From assembly GCA_024236015.1 (NCBI GenBank), contig JACKLK010000015.1, positions 14,519 through 78,518 on the forward strand: 64,000 nt of DNA. The letters are read 5' to 3'. The DNA comes from Rhodoferax sp. Its GTDB lineage: Bacteria; Pseudomonadota; Gammaproteobacteria; Burkholderiales; Burkholderiaceae_C. Under the pieces are notes generated by a model. The model was not told the origin of the DNA. It ran no database searches and was given only the letters and a program-made list of their open reading frames with translations. Positions 49,871-58,779 of this stretch are shown here, piece after piece. Made by a program: the position numbers and the translations under genes. The stretch's first letter is position 1. Every line of letters begins with the position of its first letter.

Positions 49871-50863
49871 TTACTTGATCAGGCCGACGGCCTTCATCGT
49901 CGCGCCCAGCTCCTTGTCGGACTTGGCCATGAATGCGGCGAAGTCATCGGGAGCCTTGTAGATCACGCCATACCCCTGCTTGGACATGAACTCGTTGAAC
50001 TCCTTGCTCGCGGCGATTTTCTTGATCGCGGCGGCCAGCTTGTCGCGCACGTCGGCGGGAATGCCCTTGGGTGCGACGATGCCGCGCCAGGCCGCCATGG
50101 TCCAGTCGCTGCCGATGGCTTTCTTGAGCGTGGGCACGTTCGGGTACAACGCGGCCGGTTCCTCGGACATGATGGCCAGGCTGCGCACCTTGCCCGCGTC
50201 GATCAGCGAACGCGACTCGGGCAGGGACACCGGCGCCAGGTCGACGCCGCCGGCGATCATGTCCTGCAGGCCGGGGGCGGCGCCGTTGCTCGGCACCCAG
50301 GGCACGGTGGCCGGATCGATCTTCTGGTCGCGCAACAGGCCGGCGATGGCCAGGTGCCAGATGCCGCCTTGACCGGTACCCGAGGCCTTGAGCTTGCCCG
50401 GATTGGCCTTGATCGCGGCCAGCAGGTCCTGGATGGTCTTGTACGGCGACTCGGTGCGCACCTGCACGCCGGCAGGGTCGGCGTTGACCAGGCCGATCGG
50501 GGTATAGGAGGTGCCGGTCAGCTCGGTCAGGCCCTGCCAGTGCATCATGCCGATCTCGACCGTGGCCACGCCGATGGTGTAGCCGTCCGGAGCCGCGGCG
50601 GCAATGGCCGAGTGCCCGACGACACCGCTGCCACCGGTGCGGTTGACCACCGTCACCGGCTGGCCGAGTTCCTTCTCGAGCAGGCTGGCGATGATGCGGG
50701 CGGTGGCGTCGGTGCCGCCGCCGGCGCCCCAGGGGCAGACCATGGTGATCGGGCGCGTCGGGTAATTCTGGGCCATCGACGGCATGGCGGCGACGGCCAT
50801 GGCCATGCCGGCGGCAACTCCGGCGGCCTGGGCAACGAACGAGCGACGGGTACGGGTGAACAT
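49871..50863 (-). CDS. tctC: Tripartite tricarboxylate transporter binding protein TctC (Bug)
   Basis: A 330-residue periplasmic binding protein of the Bug/TctC family. It has a leader TRTRRSFVAQAAGVAAGMAM with two Arg (Tat-like) and a cleavage site near SMAQNYP. The core ITMVCPWGAGGGTDATARII and WRGIVAPKGIPADVRDK are typical. Bug proteins bind carboxylates or aromatic acids. It heads the operon with tctB and tctA and is divergent from the M14-type deacylase. Confidence 0.9.
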   Translation of the reverse strand: MFTRTRRSFVAQAAGVAAGMAMAVAAMPSMAQNYPTRPITMVCPWGAGGGTDATARIIASLLEKELGQPVTVVNRTGGSGVVGHSAIAAAAPDGYTIGVATVEIGMMHWQGLTELTGTSYTPIGLVNADPAGVQVRTESPYKTIQDLLAAIKANPGKLKASGTGQGGIWHLAIAGLLRDQKIDPATVPWVPSNGAAPGLQDMIAGGVDLAPVSLPESRSLIDAGKVRSLAIMSEEPAALYPNVPTLKKAIGSDWTMAAWRGIVAPKGIPADVRDKLAAAIKKIAASKEFNEFMSKQGYGVIYKAPDDFAAFMAKSDKELGATMKAVGLIK

Positions 50864-50951
50864 GGGAGCCTCCTTGTGTGGGATGCGGCCGGCGCGGCCA
50901 CGAAAGTCACAAGGCTAACGGCTCGACACCGTCTTGGCATTAGGGAGAACC

Positions 50952-50969
50952 ATAGTATCGTATGACTAT
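50952..50969. promoter_or_regulatory. Inverted repeat in the tctC divergent promoter
   Basis: ATAGT-N8-ACTAT forms a perfect 5-bp dyad in the A+T-richer gap between the divergent tctC and deacylase genes (around 50940-50970). It could be a regulator site for either gene. No regulator gene adjoins it, so the call is tentative. Confidence 0.35.
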
Positions 50970-51039
50970 TGGCCGCGCGACACGCGACAGGGTGCGCCGA
51001 TCGCGACGTAGACTGTCATGCCCCATCACCGGAGACCGC

Positions 51040-51972
51040 ATGCCCGACGATTCCAGCACCTTCGAGGTCCTGCCCCGCGACCTGTCCGCCTACCGCAGCG
51101 GCAACACCGGCATCGACTACGTGCATCGCTTCGACTCCGGCGTGGCGGGCCCGCACGTGATGATCAACGCGCTGACCCACGGCAACGAGTTCTGCGGCAT
51201 GGTGGCGGCCTGCCACCTGCTCGACACCGGCGTGCGACCGAAGATCGGCACGCTGACCGTGAGCTTCGCCAACGTCGCGGCCTACGAGAGCTTCGATCCC
51301 GCGGACCCGTTCGCCAGCCGCCAGATCACGCACAACCTGAACCGCATCTGGTCCGACGACTGGCTCGATGGCGACGAGCACAGCGTCGAACTGCAGCGCG
51401 CGCGCGTGATGCGGCCGGCGGTGGCCGCGGCCGACCATATCCTGGACATCCACTCGACCAGCCAGGACGTGGTGCCGTTCTGGGTCTACCCGCATTTCGA
51501 ACGCAACAGCGCCGTGGCCAATGCCTTGCCGCGACCGGGGGTGCACCTGGTCATGCCACGCGGACTCGGGTCGGGAACACCGCTGATCCAGCATGGCCGC
51601 CACGGCCACGCCGACGGGCCGGGCGCGGCCATGGTGGTCGAATGCGGCCAGCATTTCAAGCAGGCCAGTGCCGACCTCGCGGTCGCGGTGACCTACGACT
51701 TCCTCGGCCACTTCGGCCTGCTCGAACGTGCGCCCGTGGACACGACACCGCCGCGCCGCTTCGAGCTGCTGCGAACCCACGTGATCGCCACCGAGGCGTT
51801 CGCCTTCACGCGGCCGGTGGTCGGATTCGAGACCTTTGCCAAGGACGCGTTGATCGCCACCGACGGAGACCTGGAGATCCGCGCACCGTGCGACGACTGC
51901 ACCATCTTCATGCCGGCGCGCGTGGCCATCGTCGGTCGTGAAGGTGTCTACCTGACACGGCCGCTGGACTGA
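51040..51972 (+). CDS. M14-family succinylglutamate desuccinylase/aspartoacylase-like protein
   Basis: A 310-residue protein of the AstE/aspartoacylase branch of metallopeptidase family M14. Zinc ligands appear in NALTHGNEFCGMVA (His/Glu) and ILDIHSTSQDVVP (His). VVECGQHF carries a later active-site-region Glu. These enzymes remove acyl groups from amino acids or other small amides. A GGAGACCGC site precedes ATG 51040. It is divergent from tctC and directly upstream of an O-methyltransferase, so the imported carboxylate may be N-acylated. Substrate unknown. Confidence 0.82.
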   Translation: MPDDSSTFEVLPRDLSAYRSGNTGIDYVHRFDSGVAGPHVMINALTHGNEFCGMVAACHLLDTGVRPKIGTLTVSFANVAAYESFDPADPFASRQITHNLNRIWSDDWLDGDEHSVELQRARVMRPAVAAADHILDIHSTSQDVVPFWVYPHFERNSAVANALPRPGVHLVMPRGLGSGTPLIQHGRHGHADGPGAAMVVECGQHFKQASADLAVAVTYDFLGHFGLLERAPVDTTPPRRFELLRTHVIATEAFAFTRPVVGFETFAKDALIATDGDLEIRAPCDDCTIFMPARVAIVGREGVYLTRPLD

Positions 51973-52000
51973 CGACACACGCGCAGGAAACACCCCACCC

Positions 52001-52666
52001 ATGGCCCACCGCGTACTCCAGGTCACCGACAGGCTGTACCAGTATCTGCTGGACCATTCCCTGCGCGAACATCCGGCACAGGCCGCGTTGCGCGAGGCGA
52101 CCCGCACCCATGCACACGCCGGCATGCAGATCGCGCCCGAACAGGGCCAGTTCATGGCCATGCTGGTGCGCCTGCTGGGCGCGCGCCACACCATCGAGAT
52201 CGGCGTGTTCACCGGCTACAGCGCCTTGAGCGTGGCGCTGGCGTTGCCCGACGACGGCACGGTGCTGGCCTGCGACATCAGCGACGCCTATACCCGCGTC
52301 GGCAAGCCGTTCTGGGACCAGGCCGGCGTGGCGCACAAGATCGACCTGCAGTTGGCGCCCGCACAGGACACGCTCGACGCCCGGCTGGCCGCCGGCGAGG
52401 CGGGTCGTTACGACTTCGCCTTCATCGACGCCGACAAGACCGGCTACGACGCCTATTACGAGCGCTGCCTGAAGCTGGTGCGCAGCGGCGGCCTGATCGC
52501 CATCGACAACACCTTGTGGAGCGGTGCCGTCGCCGAACCGGCCGCACCCGGCGATGCCGACACGCTGGCGCTGCAGGCACTCAACACCAAGCTGCACCAC
52601 GACCCGCGCGTCGACGTGTCGATGTTGCCGTTCAGCGACGGACTGACCCTGGCCCGGATCCGCTGA
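52001..52666 (+). CDS. Class I SAM-dependent O-methyltransferase
   Basis: A 221-residue caffeoyl-CoA/catechol O-methyltransferase-like protein. Motif I for SAM is IEIGVFTGYSALSVALALP near residues 65-83. VLACDISDAYTRVGKPFWD follows, then FAFIDADKTGYDAYY with the metal-binding Asp and LIAIDNTLWSGAV. It methylates a hydroxyl of a catechol- or caffeoyl-type acceptor. It lies 28 bases after the deacylase gene, consistent with co-transcription. Confidence 0.87.
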   Translation: MAHRVLQVTDRLYQYLLDHSLREHPAQAALREATRTHAHAGMQIAPEQGQFMAMLVRLLGARHTIEIGVFTGYSALSVALALPDDGTVLACDISDAYTRVGKPFWDQAGVAHKIDLQLAPAQDTLDARLAAGEAGRYDFAFIDADKTGYDAYYERCLKLVRSGGLIAIDNTLWSGAVAEPAAPGDADTLALQALNTKLHHDPRVDVSMLPFSDGLTLARIR

Positions 52667-52719
52667 GCCGGTCTTTGCCGGGCCGTGCAGCGCCCAGCCG
52701 CCCCGTTCCTGCGTGCGCC

Positions 52720-53715
52720 TCAGTCGACCTTCACGCCGGTGCGCTTGATCACCGGTGTCATCACGCGCAGTTCGGTCTGCATGAAGGCGGCCAGGTCCTG
52801 TGGCGAACCGCCAATGGGCTCCATGAAATAGGAGTTGAGCTTCTCCTTCACGTCGGGCATCTGCAGGATGGTGTTGATTTCCTGGTTCATGCGTTGCACG
52901 ATGGCGTCGGGCGTGCCGCTCGGCGTCATCAGCGCCATCCAGGCCAGGTTTTCGATCTCGGGCAGGCCACCTTCCTTCATCGTCGGGACCTCGGGCATCA
53001 TGCTGTTGCGCTTGGCCGTGGACACGGCCAGGGCGCGCAGCTTGCCGCTTTTCACGTGCGGCATCACCGCCACGCCGGGCACACAGGCAAACTGCACGTC
53101 ACCCTGCAACACGGCCAGCACGGCCAGCGGCGAGGATGCGTACGGGATGTGCACCGCAAAGGTGTCGGTCTTGACCTTGAGCAGTTCCACGCCCAGTTGC
53201 GACAGGCTGCCGACACCGGTGGAGGCGAAATTGAACTTGCCAGGCTCCTTCTTCATCGCCGCGACCAGGTCCTTGATCGATTGGATGCCGGAATCGGCGC
53301 GCACCGCACACACGTTGGGCTGGCCGCCGGCCAGCACGACCGGGCGCAGTTCCTTGAACGGGTCGTAGTTGAGGTTGGGATACAGCACCGTGTTGTAGAC
53401 CAACGGGCCGTTCGTGCTGATGACATAGGTGTAACCGTCGCCAGCGGCCTTGGCCACGGCACCGGTACCCGTGTTGCCGCCGGCGCCGGCACGATTCTCG
53501 ACGATGACGGGTTGGCCCAGCTTGGCGCCGAGCTTGTCACCCATCAGGCGGGCGATGACGTCGGGCGACGAACCCGCGCCATACGGCACGACGATGCGGA
53601 TCGGCTTGTTCGGCCAGTCGGACTGTGCCGTAGCGGTGGCGCCGGCCAGCGCCACGGACACGATGGCCACCGCCTTGAGCAAGGTGGCCAGGGGTTTGCG
53701 GGTCAGGGTGTTCAT
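52720..53715 (-). CDS. Bug/TctC-family substrate-binding protein
   Basis: A 331-residue periplasmic Bug protein with a Sec signal (cleavage near TATAQSDWP). The family core is IRIVVPYGAGSSPDVIARLM, VIVENRAGAGGNTGTGAVAK and VAVMPHVKSGKLRALAVST. Its ATG overlaps the chorismate mutase gene stop by one base. No TctAB genes accompany it, as is common for Bug genes in this group. Bug proteins without permeases may share one transporter or act in sensing. Confidence 0.87.
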   Translation of the reverse strand: MNTLTRKPLATLLKAVAIVSVALAGATATAQSDWPNKPIRIVVPYGAGSSPDVIARLMGDKLGAKLGQPVIVENRAGAGGNTGTGAVAKAAGDGYTYVISTNGPLVYNTVLYPNLNYDPFKELRPVVLAGGQPNVCAVRADSGIQSIKDLVAAMKKEPGKFNFASTGVGSLSQLGVELLKVKTDTFAVHIPYASSPLAVLAVLQGDVQFACVPGVAVMPHVKSGKLRALAVSTAKRNSMMPEVPTMKEGGLPEIENLAWMALMTPSGTPDAIVQRMNQEINTILQMPDVKEKLNSYFMEPIGGSPQDLAAFMQTELRVMTPVIKRTGVKVD

Positions 53716-54092
53716 CAGGAAGGAATCCTTTCGGTTGCGTGGAAAAAGCGGTCTTCGCCGGCGATGAAGCCAGCCACCAAGGTCCGGTAGGTCGACTCGA
53801 CGATGTCGGCCAGGCCCGGGAACCGGTCTTCATGCGGCTGCGCGAGTGCGCGCACCTTGGCGAACACCTGTGCCTGTCGCGCGGGGGCCGAGACCTGGTA
53901 TGCGTCGAGCTTGAAGCGGGTGGCGTCGCGCACACACAAGGCACGCTCGGCCAGCAAGGCGACGATCTGCGCGTCGAGCGCATCGATGCGATCGCGCAGT
54001 TCGCCCAGCGTGTCTGCCTGCGGTTGGTAGTCGGGGTCGGTGAAGCGACGAACCGGGGCGCCGGACGCGTCCGGCTCGGTGGAAGTGGTCAT
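53715..54092 (-). CDS. Chorismate mutase, AroQ type
   Basis: A 125-residue all-helical protein with the AroQ-type fold: LGELRDRIDALDAQIVALLA, VRDATRFKLDAYQV and a C-terminal FPGLADIVESTYRTLVAGFI helix. The Arg/Lys of the first helix and the QAQVFAKVRAL segment match chorismate mutase or isochorismate-pyruvate lyase. It is a stand-alone domain, in an operon with a Bug protein rather than in aromatic biosynthesis, so a catabolic or lyase role is possible. Both the mutase and lyase options stay open. Confidence 0.78.
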   Translation of the reverse strand: MTTSTEPDASGAPVRRFTDPDYQPQADTLGELRDRIDALDAQIVALLAERALCVRDATRFKLDAYQVSAPARQAQVFAKVRALAQPHEDRFPGLADIVESTYRTLVAGFIAGEDRFFHATERIPS

Positions 54093-54125
54093 GTCTCTTG
54101 TTCTGGCGCGCCTCGGCGACGCGCG

Positions 54126-54141
54126 GGTTGATCGATCAACC
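54126..54141. promoter_or_regulatory. Perfect 16-bp palindrome upstream of chorismate mutase
   Basis: GGTTGATC-GATCAACC is a perfect palindrome about 35 bases upstream of the chorismate mutase ATG on the minus strand, in an otherwise non-coding 129-base gap. A MarR, LysR or IclR-type regulator could bind it. No regulator gene is adjacent. Confidence 0.5.
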
Positions 54142-54221
54142 TGCGAGCTTAACAAACGCGCAGCGGGTCCGGATCGATCCGCGGCCGGCCCGGCGATGCC
54201 CCGCTGCGCGCGAGGGCGCCG

Positions 54222-54884
54222 TCAGGTGCGCCGATAGACGCAGAAAACCCCGTCGGGCTGCTCGGAACTGTCGTAATGCCGGTCGAGCCGGAATGCGGAC
54301 TCGGTGATGCGGCCCTCGGCCACCAGGCGTTGCAACGCGTCCTTGAAGCCGAGCGGCTCCCAGACTTCGCGCTTGACGGTGAACGCAAACGGCGCACCCG
54401 GTCGCAGGATGCGGAACAACTCGTCGAGGCAACGCGCATCGACATGGCCGTGCGTGAACGTGCCGCTGCAGGTTGCGCCGTCGTAATGCGCATCGGGCAT
54501 GTCCAGCGACTGGTTCAGGTCGGCCGCAATGAAGTGCCGGTACACGCCGCGCCGCGCCGCCACCTGCATCATCTCCGGTGAGATGTCCATGCCGTCGATG
54601 AGCTCGAATCCCAGTTCCGCCAGCGACTGGCCCGCGAGCCCCGTGCCGCAGCCGACGTCGAGCACCTGCGCCGTGCGATCCGGCAGGTGTTCGCCCAGCA
54701 AGGCCGCCACGAGCGCGGGCGACCGGTACCGCAGGCCGTCGAGCATGGTCGCGTCGTACGTCTCGGCCCAGTCGCGATACAACGCACGCGAGGTCGCGTC
54801 GCTGTCGATGGCATAAGCCCGCTCGAGCAAGGCCGCGGCCTCGGGGCTGACATTGGCGGGGATCGTGCGGGTGTTGCGGGTCAT
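54222..54884 (-). CDS. SAM-dependent methyltransferase (class I)
   Basis: A 220-residue methyltransferase with motif I VLDVGCGTGLAGQSLAELGF, then ELIDGMDISPEMMQVAARRG (acidic ribose-binding region) and FRILRPGAPFAFTVKREVW. The fold resembles TPR-associated or Williams-Beuren-type methyltransferases, which use small molecules or proteins as acceptors. The acceptor is unknown. It is 46 bases downstream of the sulfatase gene on the same strand and may belong to that operon. Confidence 0.82.
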   Translation of the reverse strand: MTRNTRTIPANVSPEAAALLERAYAIDSDATSRALYRDWAETYDATMLDGLRYRSPALVAALLGEHLPDRTAQVLDVGCGTGLAGQSLAELGFELIDGMDISPEMMQVAARRGVYRHFIAADLNQSLDMPDAHYDGATCSGTFTHGHVDARCLDELFRILRPGAPFAFTVKREVWEPLGFKDALQRLVAEGRITESAFRLDRHYDSSEQPDGVFCVYRRT

Positions 54885-54930
54885 CGGACCAGTGTAGGCG
54901 GCCCGCCCGGGGTCGTGCAAGCCGCCACCC

Positions 54931-56526
54931 TCAGGCGGCCGCACCCGGATACGGGCTGGTGTCCGCCGCGGCCAGCATCTCCCGCGCCAGCTGCTCCGCC
55001 AACGCGCCGCGCAGCGAGCGCGCGGCCGCGTCGTTCCACAGGTTGCGCAACTCCAGCGGGTCCTGCCGCAGGTCGACCAGTTCGCCCCAGTCCTGGCCGT
55101 CGTACAGGGTCAGGCGGTATTGCCCGTCGCGCAGGGTGCGCATGCGCAGGCGCCGGTCCATGCCGAAATCGCTGCGTTGGCTTTCTTCCTCGATCAGCAG
55201 GCGCTGGCGCACCCCGGACGTGTCGCCGGCCAGCACCGGCAGCAGCGACAGGCCCTGCATGCCGTTGGACGGGGCCAGGCCGGCGCGCGCCAGCACGGTC
55301 GGGGCGATGTCGATGGTCTGTGCCAGCGCCGCCGACGTGCGCCCGGCCGGCGCGGCAACCGGGTCGCGCCAGATGAACGGTACACGGGTGAGCGCCGGGT
55401 AATGCAGGCCACCCTTGAACATCAGCCCGCGGTCGCCCAGCAGGTCGCCGTGGTCGCTGGTGAACATGACCACGGTGTTGTCGTCCAGCCCCAGCGCCTG
55501 CAACTGCGCGAGCACGCGGCCGATGCCGTCGTCGATGAAGGCCAGGTTGCCGTGGTTCAGTGCGATCGCCTCGCGGGCCTCCTGTTCGCTGCAGGCGAAA
55601 CTGCCGAAGGCCGGCCGGAAGTCCGGGTCGGACCTGCGCTGCTCGCGCAGGTAGGCCAGTGCGGGCGGCGGGTCGACCAATTCGGCACCGAAGGTCGCGG
55701 GCAGCGACACGTCGTCGGGCCGGAACATGTCCCAGTACCGGCCGGGCGGCGTGAACGGATGGTGCGGGTCCGGGAACGAACACTGCAGGAAAAACGGCGC
55801 GCCGTCGCGCTGCGCAAGACGCGCCAGCATGTCGCAGGTCTGCTCGGCGATGTATCGCGTCGGATGCAGTTCCTCCGGCAAGCGGGTGCGCCAGGCCTGG
55901 CCGAGCCGGCCCAGGTGCAGACCCGGCGTGGGAATCGCGTTTTGCGGGCCGATCAGGCGCTCGGCATCGGCCACCTGCGCACGCAACCAGCGCCGCCAGT
56001 GGCCGTGTTGCTGGTCGCCATGGCCGATGGTCAGCACCACCTGCTCGAAGCCGTAATACGGCAGGTCCAGTTCGAACGCCGGATCGTCTTCCCAACGCTT
56101 CCAGACCTCCTGGCCGTAACGGCCGGGATACGGTGTGATCGCCTCGTGCGGCAAGCGTTGTCCCGCGGCCGGCCAGGCCGTGGGTGCGGTCGTGATGTTC
56201 TGCAGATGCGACTTGCCCACCAGCGCCGTGCGCCAACCCGCTTCGCGCAGGGTCTGGACAAAGCTGCGTTCGCCCAGCGACAACTCGCGCCCGTTCATCC
56301 GCAGGCCGTGCGCACTGGGCAGCCTGCCGGTCATCAGCGAGGCCCGGTTGGGCTGGCAGATCGGCGTGGCGACGTGAAAGTCGTCGAAGCGGCAACCAGC
56401 CGCGGCCAATGCGTCGATCTGCGGCGTGCGCACGTCGGCGTTGCCGTAACAACCCAGGTGGTCGGCCCGGTGCTGGTCGGTGACGAACAGCAGGAAGTTC
56501 GGGCGCCGTTGGTGCGCGGCCGGCAT
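54931..56526 (-). CDS. Sulfatase-family hydrolase
   Basis: A 531-residue alkaline-phosphatase-superfamily sulfatase. Asp17-Gln18 (FVTDQHR) supply metal ligands. The C-x-P-x-R motif is Cys57-Gln-Pro-Asn-Arg61 (ATPICQPNRASLMTGRLPS), so Cys57 should be converted to formylglycine. MFTSDHGDLLGD is the C-terminal metal motif. Members cleave sulfate esters, or phosphonate/phosphate monoesters in one branch. It follows a Bug gene by four bases, ending a ten-gene run. No formylglycine-generating enzyme gene lies in the window, but other routes exist. Confidence 0.88.
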   Translation of the reverse strand: MPAAHQRRPNFLLFVTDQHRADHLGCYGNADVRTPQIDALAAAGCRFDDFHVATPICQPNRASLMTGRLPSAHGLRMNGRELSLGERSFVQTLREAGWRTALVGKSHLQNITTAPTAWPAAGQRLPHEAITPYPGRYGQEVWKRWEDDPAFELDLPYYGFEQVVLTIGHGDQQHGHWRRWLRAQVADAERLIGPQNAIPTPGLHLGRLGQAWRTRLPEELHPTRYIAEQTCDMLARLAQRDGAPFFLQCSFPDPHHPFTPPGRYWDMFRPDDVSLPATFGAELVDPPPALAYLREQRRSDPDFRPAFGSFACSEQEAREAIALNHGNLAFIDDGIGRVLAQLQALGLDDNTVVMFTSDHGDLLGDRGLMFKGGLHYPALTRVPFIWRDPVAAPAGRTSAALAQTIDIAPTVLARAGLAPSNGMQGLSLLPVLAGDTSGVRQRLLIEEESQRSDFGMDRRLRMRTLRDGQYRLTLYDGQDWGELVDLRQDPLELRNLWNDAAARSLRGALAEQLAREMLAAADTSPYPGAAA

Positions 56527-56530
56527 GGGC

Positions 56531-57520
56531 TCAGTCGGCCTTGATGTTCAGTTCCTTGGCCAGGCCGCCATAACGCTGGTTGTCGTTCTTCATGAAGTCG
56601 GCCAGCACCTGCGGCGTGCCGCCCAGCACCTCGACACCGGCGGCGTTGAGCTTGGCCTGCACGTCGGCCAGCTGGAGCACCGCGTTGACCTCCTGGTTCA
56701 TTCGCGCGATCGCCGGCACCGGCGTTCCGGCCGGTGCGAACATGCCGTACCAGGCATTGACCTCGACACCCGCGACGCCTTGTTCCGTCGCGGTGGGAAT
56801 GTCGGGCATCAGCTTCGAGCGTGCCTTCTCCGTCAGCGCCAGCGGCACCAGCTTGCCCGCCTTGATGTGCTGGATCGCACCACCCAGGCCGGTGAACAGC
56901 AGCTTGACCTCGCCGCCGAGCGTGGCCGTGATCGACGGCGCGACGCCGCGGTACGGTACATGCAGCAGGTCGAGCTGCCCCGACTTCTTCAGCATCTCGC
57001 CGGCAAAGTGCATCGGCGAGCCATTGCCCGGGCTGCCATAAGCGATGCCGGGCGTCTTGCGCGCGGCATCGGACAATTCCTTCAGGTTCTTCACGCCCAG
57101 CTGCGGGTTGGCCACCAGCACCAGGGGCGTCGTGGCCGGCGCGATCACCGGCACCAGGTCCTTGTGCACGTCGACGCCGCCGGCCGCGCCGGGCGACAAC
57201 ACATGGGGCGAGATCACCATGGTGTTGGGCGTGAGCAGCACCGTGTGCCCGTCGGGCGCGGCCTTGGCCACGGCTGCGGCGCCGAGCAAGGCACCGGCGC
57301 CGGGCTTGTTCTCCACCACGACGGCCTGGCCCAGGCGCGGCGCAAGTTTCTCGGCCAGGATACGGGCCGTCAGGTCCGGGCCGGCGCCGGCCGGGAACGG
57401 CACGACGATGGTCACGGTGCGCGACGGAAAGGCCTGTGCGGCGGCCAGCAGCGGCATGGCGCCCGCGAGCAGGGTCAACACGGAACGCAGCGCGAAGCGG
57501 CGACGGTTCGATCGGATCAT
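56531..57520 (-). CDS. Bug/TctC-family substrate-binding protein
   Basis: A 329-residue Bug protein with a Sec signal (cleavage near AAAQAFPS). It shows VTIVVPFPAGAGPDLTARIL, VVVENKPGAGALLGAAAVAK and WYGMFAPAGTPVPAIARMNQ. It sits between a NicC-like monooxygenase and the sulfatase in the same operon and may bring the substrate of the pathway into the periplasm. The ATG is set by the signal peptide. Permease genes are absent. Confidence 0.88.
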   Translation of the reverse strand: MIRSNRRRFALRSVLTLLAGAMPLLAAAQAFPSRTVTIVVPFPAGAGPDLTARILAEKLAPRLGQAVVVENKPGAGALLGAAAVAKAAPDGHTVLLTPNTMVISPHVLSPGAAGGVDVHKDLVPVIAPATTPLVLVANPQLGVKNLKELSDAARKTPGIAYGSPGNGSPMHFAGEMLKKSGQLDLLHVPYRGVAPSITATLGGEVKLLFTGLGGAIQHIKAGKLVPLALTEKARSKLMPDIPTATEQGVAGVEVNAWYGMFAPAGTPVPAIARMNQEVNAVLQLADVQAKLNAAGVEVLGGTPQVLADFMKNDNQRYGGLAKELNIKAD

Positions 57521-57578
57521 GGAAGGTTCTCCGGTGGTGGGGGAAATGGGGCGTCCGCGGCGGTCGGGTCGGGTTCGA

Positions 57579-58724
57579 TCAGTCGGCCGGCAAGGCCACG
57601 GTCCAGGCGTCGTAGCCGTAGACCCAGCCGGCATTGCCCTGGGTCTTCATCCACTGGTTGCCGCGCGAACCGATCTGGATCTTCGCGGTGCGCTCCTGGC
57701 GCGCCCGGGCATAGGTCTGCAGCGCGGCGGCCGCCTGGGCCCGGTCCGTGACCGGCTCCAGGCAACGTCCCAGCACCACCGCATCCTCGATCGCCTGGCA
57801 GGCACCTTGCGCCATGAACGGCAACATCGGGTGGCAGGCGTCGCCGAGCAAGGTGACATGGCCGCGCGACCACTGCGGCAGCGGGTCGCGCTCGTACAGC
57901 GCACTCTTGAGCGTCTCGGTGCAGGCATCGAGCAGCTTGCGCGCATCGGGATGGAAGTCGCGGTAGAAGCTGCGCAGCTCGTGCACATCGCCCGGGCTGG
58001 TCCAGGACTCCTCGTGCCAGGACGCCTGGCCGGTGGTCGCGAACACGAAAGTGTCGCGGCCCTGGTTGAGCGGAAAGGTCACGATCTGGCTTTGCGGGTT
58101 CGGGCCCCACCATTTCGTGAAGGCCTCGATCTCGGGCACGTCCCGGACCTTGTCGGTCGGCACCACGGAACGGAACGACACGACACCGGTGAAACGCGGG
58201 CTCTCGTCGCCGAACAGCGCCGTGCGCACCCGCGAGTGGATGCCGTCGGCGCCGATGGCCACGTCCACCGTGTCGGTGCCACCATCCTCGAATTGCAGTT
58301 CAACCCCGGCGTCGGTGTCGCGCAACGTGGTGAGCCGCTGGCCGAACCGGACCTGCGCCGCGTCGAAGCCGCTGGTCAGCGCAGCCAGCACATCGGCCCG
58401 ATGAATGGTGATCTGTGGCGCGCCGTATTCCTTCTCGGCCACATCCGACATGCCCAGGCGCGAGGTTTCCTTGCCGGTGTCCCAGTCGCGGCTGATGCGA
58501 AAGGTCGGGCGTGCGCCGCGCTGGCGTACCGCCGCACCGACGTCCGCGCCCAGCCCGTCCAGTGCCCGCACCGCGTTCGGCGTCAGGTTGATGTCGGCCC
58601 CCACGCGGGCAAACTGGCCCGCCTGCTCATATACCGTGACCCGGTGGCCACGGCGGCGCAGGGCGATGGCCGCTGCCATCCCGCCGACACCGCCACCGAC
58701 GATACCGATGTGCAAATGGCTCAT
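57579..58724 (-). CDS. FAD-dependent monooxygenase, NicC-like (6-hydroxynicotinate 3-monooxygenase type)
   Basis: A 381-residue flavoprotein monooxygenase. The FAD-binding GxGxxG is IVGGGVGGMAAAIALRRRGH; the DG motif is GADGIHSRVR and the GD motif LLGDACHPMLPFMAQGACQA. Several stretches resemble NicC closely by eye: SRDWDTGKETSRL, EKEYGAPQITIHRADV, FTKWWG, and the end WVYGYDAWTV. NicC hydroxylates and decarboxylates 6-hydroxynicotinate. A salicylate- or hydroxyaromatic-hydroxylase role is also possible. It belongs to the 63972-54931 run. Confidence 0.84.
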   Translation of the reverse strand: MSHLHIGIVGGGVGGMAAAIALRRRGHRVTVYEQAGQFARVGADINLTPNAVRALDGLGADVGAAVRQRGARPTFRISRDWDTGKETSRLGMSDVAEKEYGAPQITIHRADVLAALTSGFDAAQVRFGQRLTTLRDTDAGVELQFEDGGTDTVDVAIGADGIHSRVRTALFGDESPRFTGVVSFRSVVPTDKVRDVPEIEAFTKWWGPNPQSQIVTFPLNQGRDTFVFATTGQASWHEESWTSPGDVHELRSFYRDFHPDARKLLDACTETLKSALYERDPLPQWSRGHVTLLGDACHPMLPFMAQGACQAIEDAVVLGRCLEPVTDRAQAAAALQTYARARQERTAKIQIGSRGNQWMKTQGNAGWVYGYDAWTVALPAD

Positions 58725-58779
58725 GGATGCCTTGTCTCCGTTGTGGTGTCGGGTCCCGGTCGTGCGCCAGGGGTGCCGA

